A stretch of DNA of 64,000 nt from Acanthochromis polyacanthus (lineage: Eukaryota > Chordata > Actinopteri > Pomacentridae). The DNA lies in contig NC_067117.1 in the NCBI RefSeq assembly GCF_021347895.1, positions 29,394,067 through 29,458,066 on the forward strand. The letters are read 5' to 3'. The translations under genes were made by a program, and so were the position numbers. Shown here piece after piece: positions 63,054 through 64,000 of this stretch. The notes under the pieces were generated by a model. The model saw nothing but the letters and a program-made list of their open reading frames with translations. It did no database searches and was not told where the DNA came from. Position 1 is the first letter of the stretch. Every line of letters starts with the position of its first letter.

Positions 63054-63716
63054 TTATTTTGGGAATTGGAGAAAAAATGGTAAATGGTTGCACATTTTTA
63101 CCTTTGCAGTCAGTGGCGGACTGGCACCAAAAAGAGGCCCTGGCAATTTTGACAGAGAGAGGCCACATTTGTCTTCTTTAGAAAATGCCATGCAAACTGC
63201 ACAAAATAATGAGTGGTTCTCAGCATCATAACTCACCCATTTTCTTTGTGATCCATCTTTATGTCTGTATGATTTCTTGACAGATTCTTGTGCACCAGAA
63301 GGCTGATTTGGGTGAAACTTGAAAAATAATTCAAGTGTGTTGGATTTTGGACGTTTGAAATAATTACATTCATCCTGGATCACCTCTGTCACTGGAGCAG
63401 CTGTTTCTCTACTTGTGGCTGCAATAGCAGGTGCAGGTGTGACGGCAGCGTCCATTTCTTGGCCTACAGTCTGTGTTGCTGACTCTTCCTCCACTAATTC
63501 CTCCTCTCTTTTTTCCTCTTCAGACCTGCTCCCACTCTTGTCTGCCATCATGTCACCTTTATCACTGGTGCTAGCAGCAGGAGCGCTGCTGGGCACATCG
63601 TCGGGCACAGGCTTTTTAGAGAATAACTCCACAATATTTGCACTTTTCCCAGATTCAGCCAGTAAAGCCTTATGCTTCTTCTCTCTTTTTTTTCTGCTCC
63701 ACCCTTTTCTACTCAC
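63054..63716 (-). pseudogene. hAT/ZMYM-like TTF zinc-finger protein, N-terminal fragment
   Basis: A 220-codon frame. Residues 1-120 are charged and of low complexity, beginning MSRKGWSRKKREKKHKALL. From about 133 the sequence FKFHPNQPSGAQ, KWVSYDAENHSLFC and CMAFSKED matches the TTF-type zinc finger that precedes hAT-family transposases and ZMYM1-like proteins. The match stops after this and the frame runs into unrelated residues, so the catalytic part is missing. It may be a truncated transposon or a first exon whose later exons lie elsewhere on the strand. Confidence 0.55.
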
Positions 63717-63762
63717 CGTTTTCTCCCTCCTCGATCCATTTTATTTCTTTCCGTGTTGTTGA

Positions 63763-64000
63763 CCTGCTCGCATTACCCATCATTCAATTTGTCATTTGAC
63801 CCGTCGTCTCACCAGGTCAACAATCGCGAGAAAATCCACTGACGACCAAAAAACATCCAAAAAACCTTATAATAGATTAGACATTAGATAAATTCACGCT
63901 ATTTGTCCTTTACAGGAAAAATAAAAAACGTCATTATTATTGCTTAGTTGAATAGGCCTATTATTTGTCAGAGTTAACAGGCTGTTTTTTTTGTTTGCTT
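63763..64000. other. Right edge, nothing recognised
   Basis: A few CpGs upstream of the hAT-like fragment could be its leader; the remainder is AT-rich. Confidence 0.35.

Overview
The window looks like genomic DNA from a percomorph-type teleost fish. The clues are a vertebrate gene with short exons and canonical GT-AG introns, long (CA)n microsatellites, and many fish-type repeats: Tc1/mariner, hAT-like and TTAA-flanked elements, tRNA-derived SINEs, and an L2-like LINE. There is no operon structure, and most long open frames are chance or transposon-derived.

The left half (about 1-30,000) is dominated by one gene on the minus strand, which I recognise as NUCKS1 (nuclear ubiquitous casein kinase and cyclin-dependent kinase substrate). 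Eight coding exons join in frame: 29494-29478, 16592-16543, 13642-13552, 12321-12275, 12145-11993, 8317-8168, 6015-5863 and 3555-3302. They give a 304-residue protein that starts MSRPVRNRK and ends EEAPSGED. The promoter is a CpG-rich block near 28,840-29,960 with two CCAAT boxes 32 bp apart. A long 3' UTR probably runs to a poly(A) signal near 965-970. Exons 5 and 7 have the same length, phase and acidic-SDY-basic layout, which suggests an exon duplication.

The introns hold several clean insertions: a TTAA-flanked near-palindrome (4147-4788), a 547-bp element with a 5-bp target duplication lying 36 bp from the exon 2 donor (15956-16502), a 5'-truncated SINE with a 12-bp duplication (18945-19110), an 834-bp hAT-like element (19274-20107), and a complete Tc1-type transposon with an uninterrupted 350-codon transposase (20579-22213). 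Farther right in intron 1 are LINE and hAT fragments and a 145-bp (CA)n tract.

The right half (30,000-64,000) has no confidently identified host gene. It contains SINE copies with target duplications (31660-32031, 61000-61366), two broken Tc1-like elements (33810-35355, 40883-42434), MITEs (38332-38679, 46467-46845, 57951-58253), and a TTAA-flanked element carrying a nested 244-bp palindrome with telomere-like repeats (39191-39912; nested 39539-39782). It also has a tandem array of about five 270-bp units with a 524-bp insert (51365-53254), a 5'-truncated LINE with an open reverse transcriptase frame and 8-bp duplication (53255-54802), and a hAT-type zinc-finger fragment at the right edge (63054-63716). 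A small two-exon frame at 36107-36464 and a purine/pyrimidine-skewed block at 58,800-59,490 are the best candidates for further transcribed sequence. I found no bacterial-type system, CRISPR array or viral genome.
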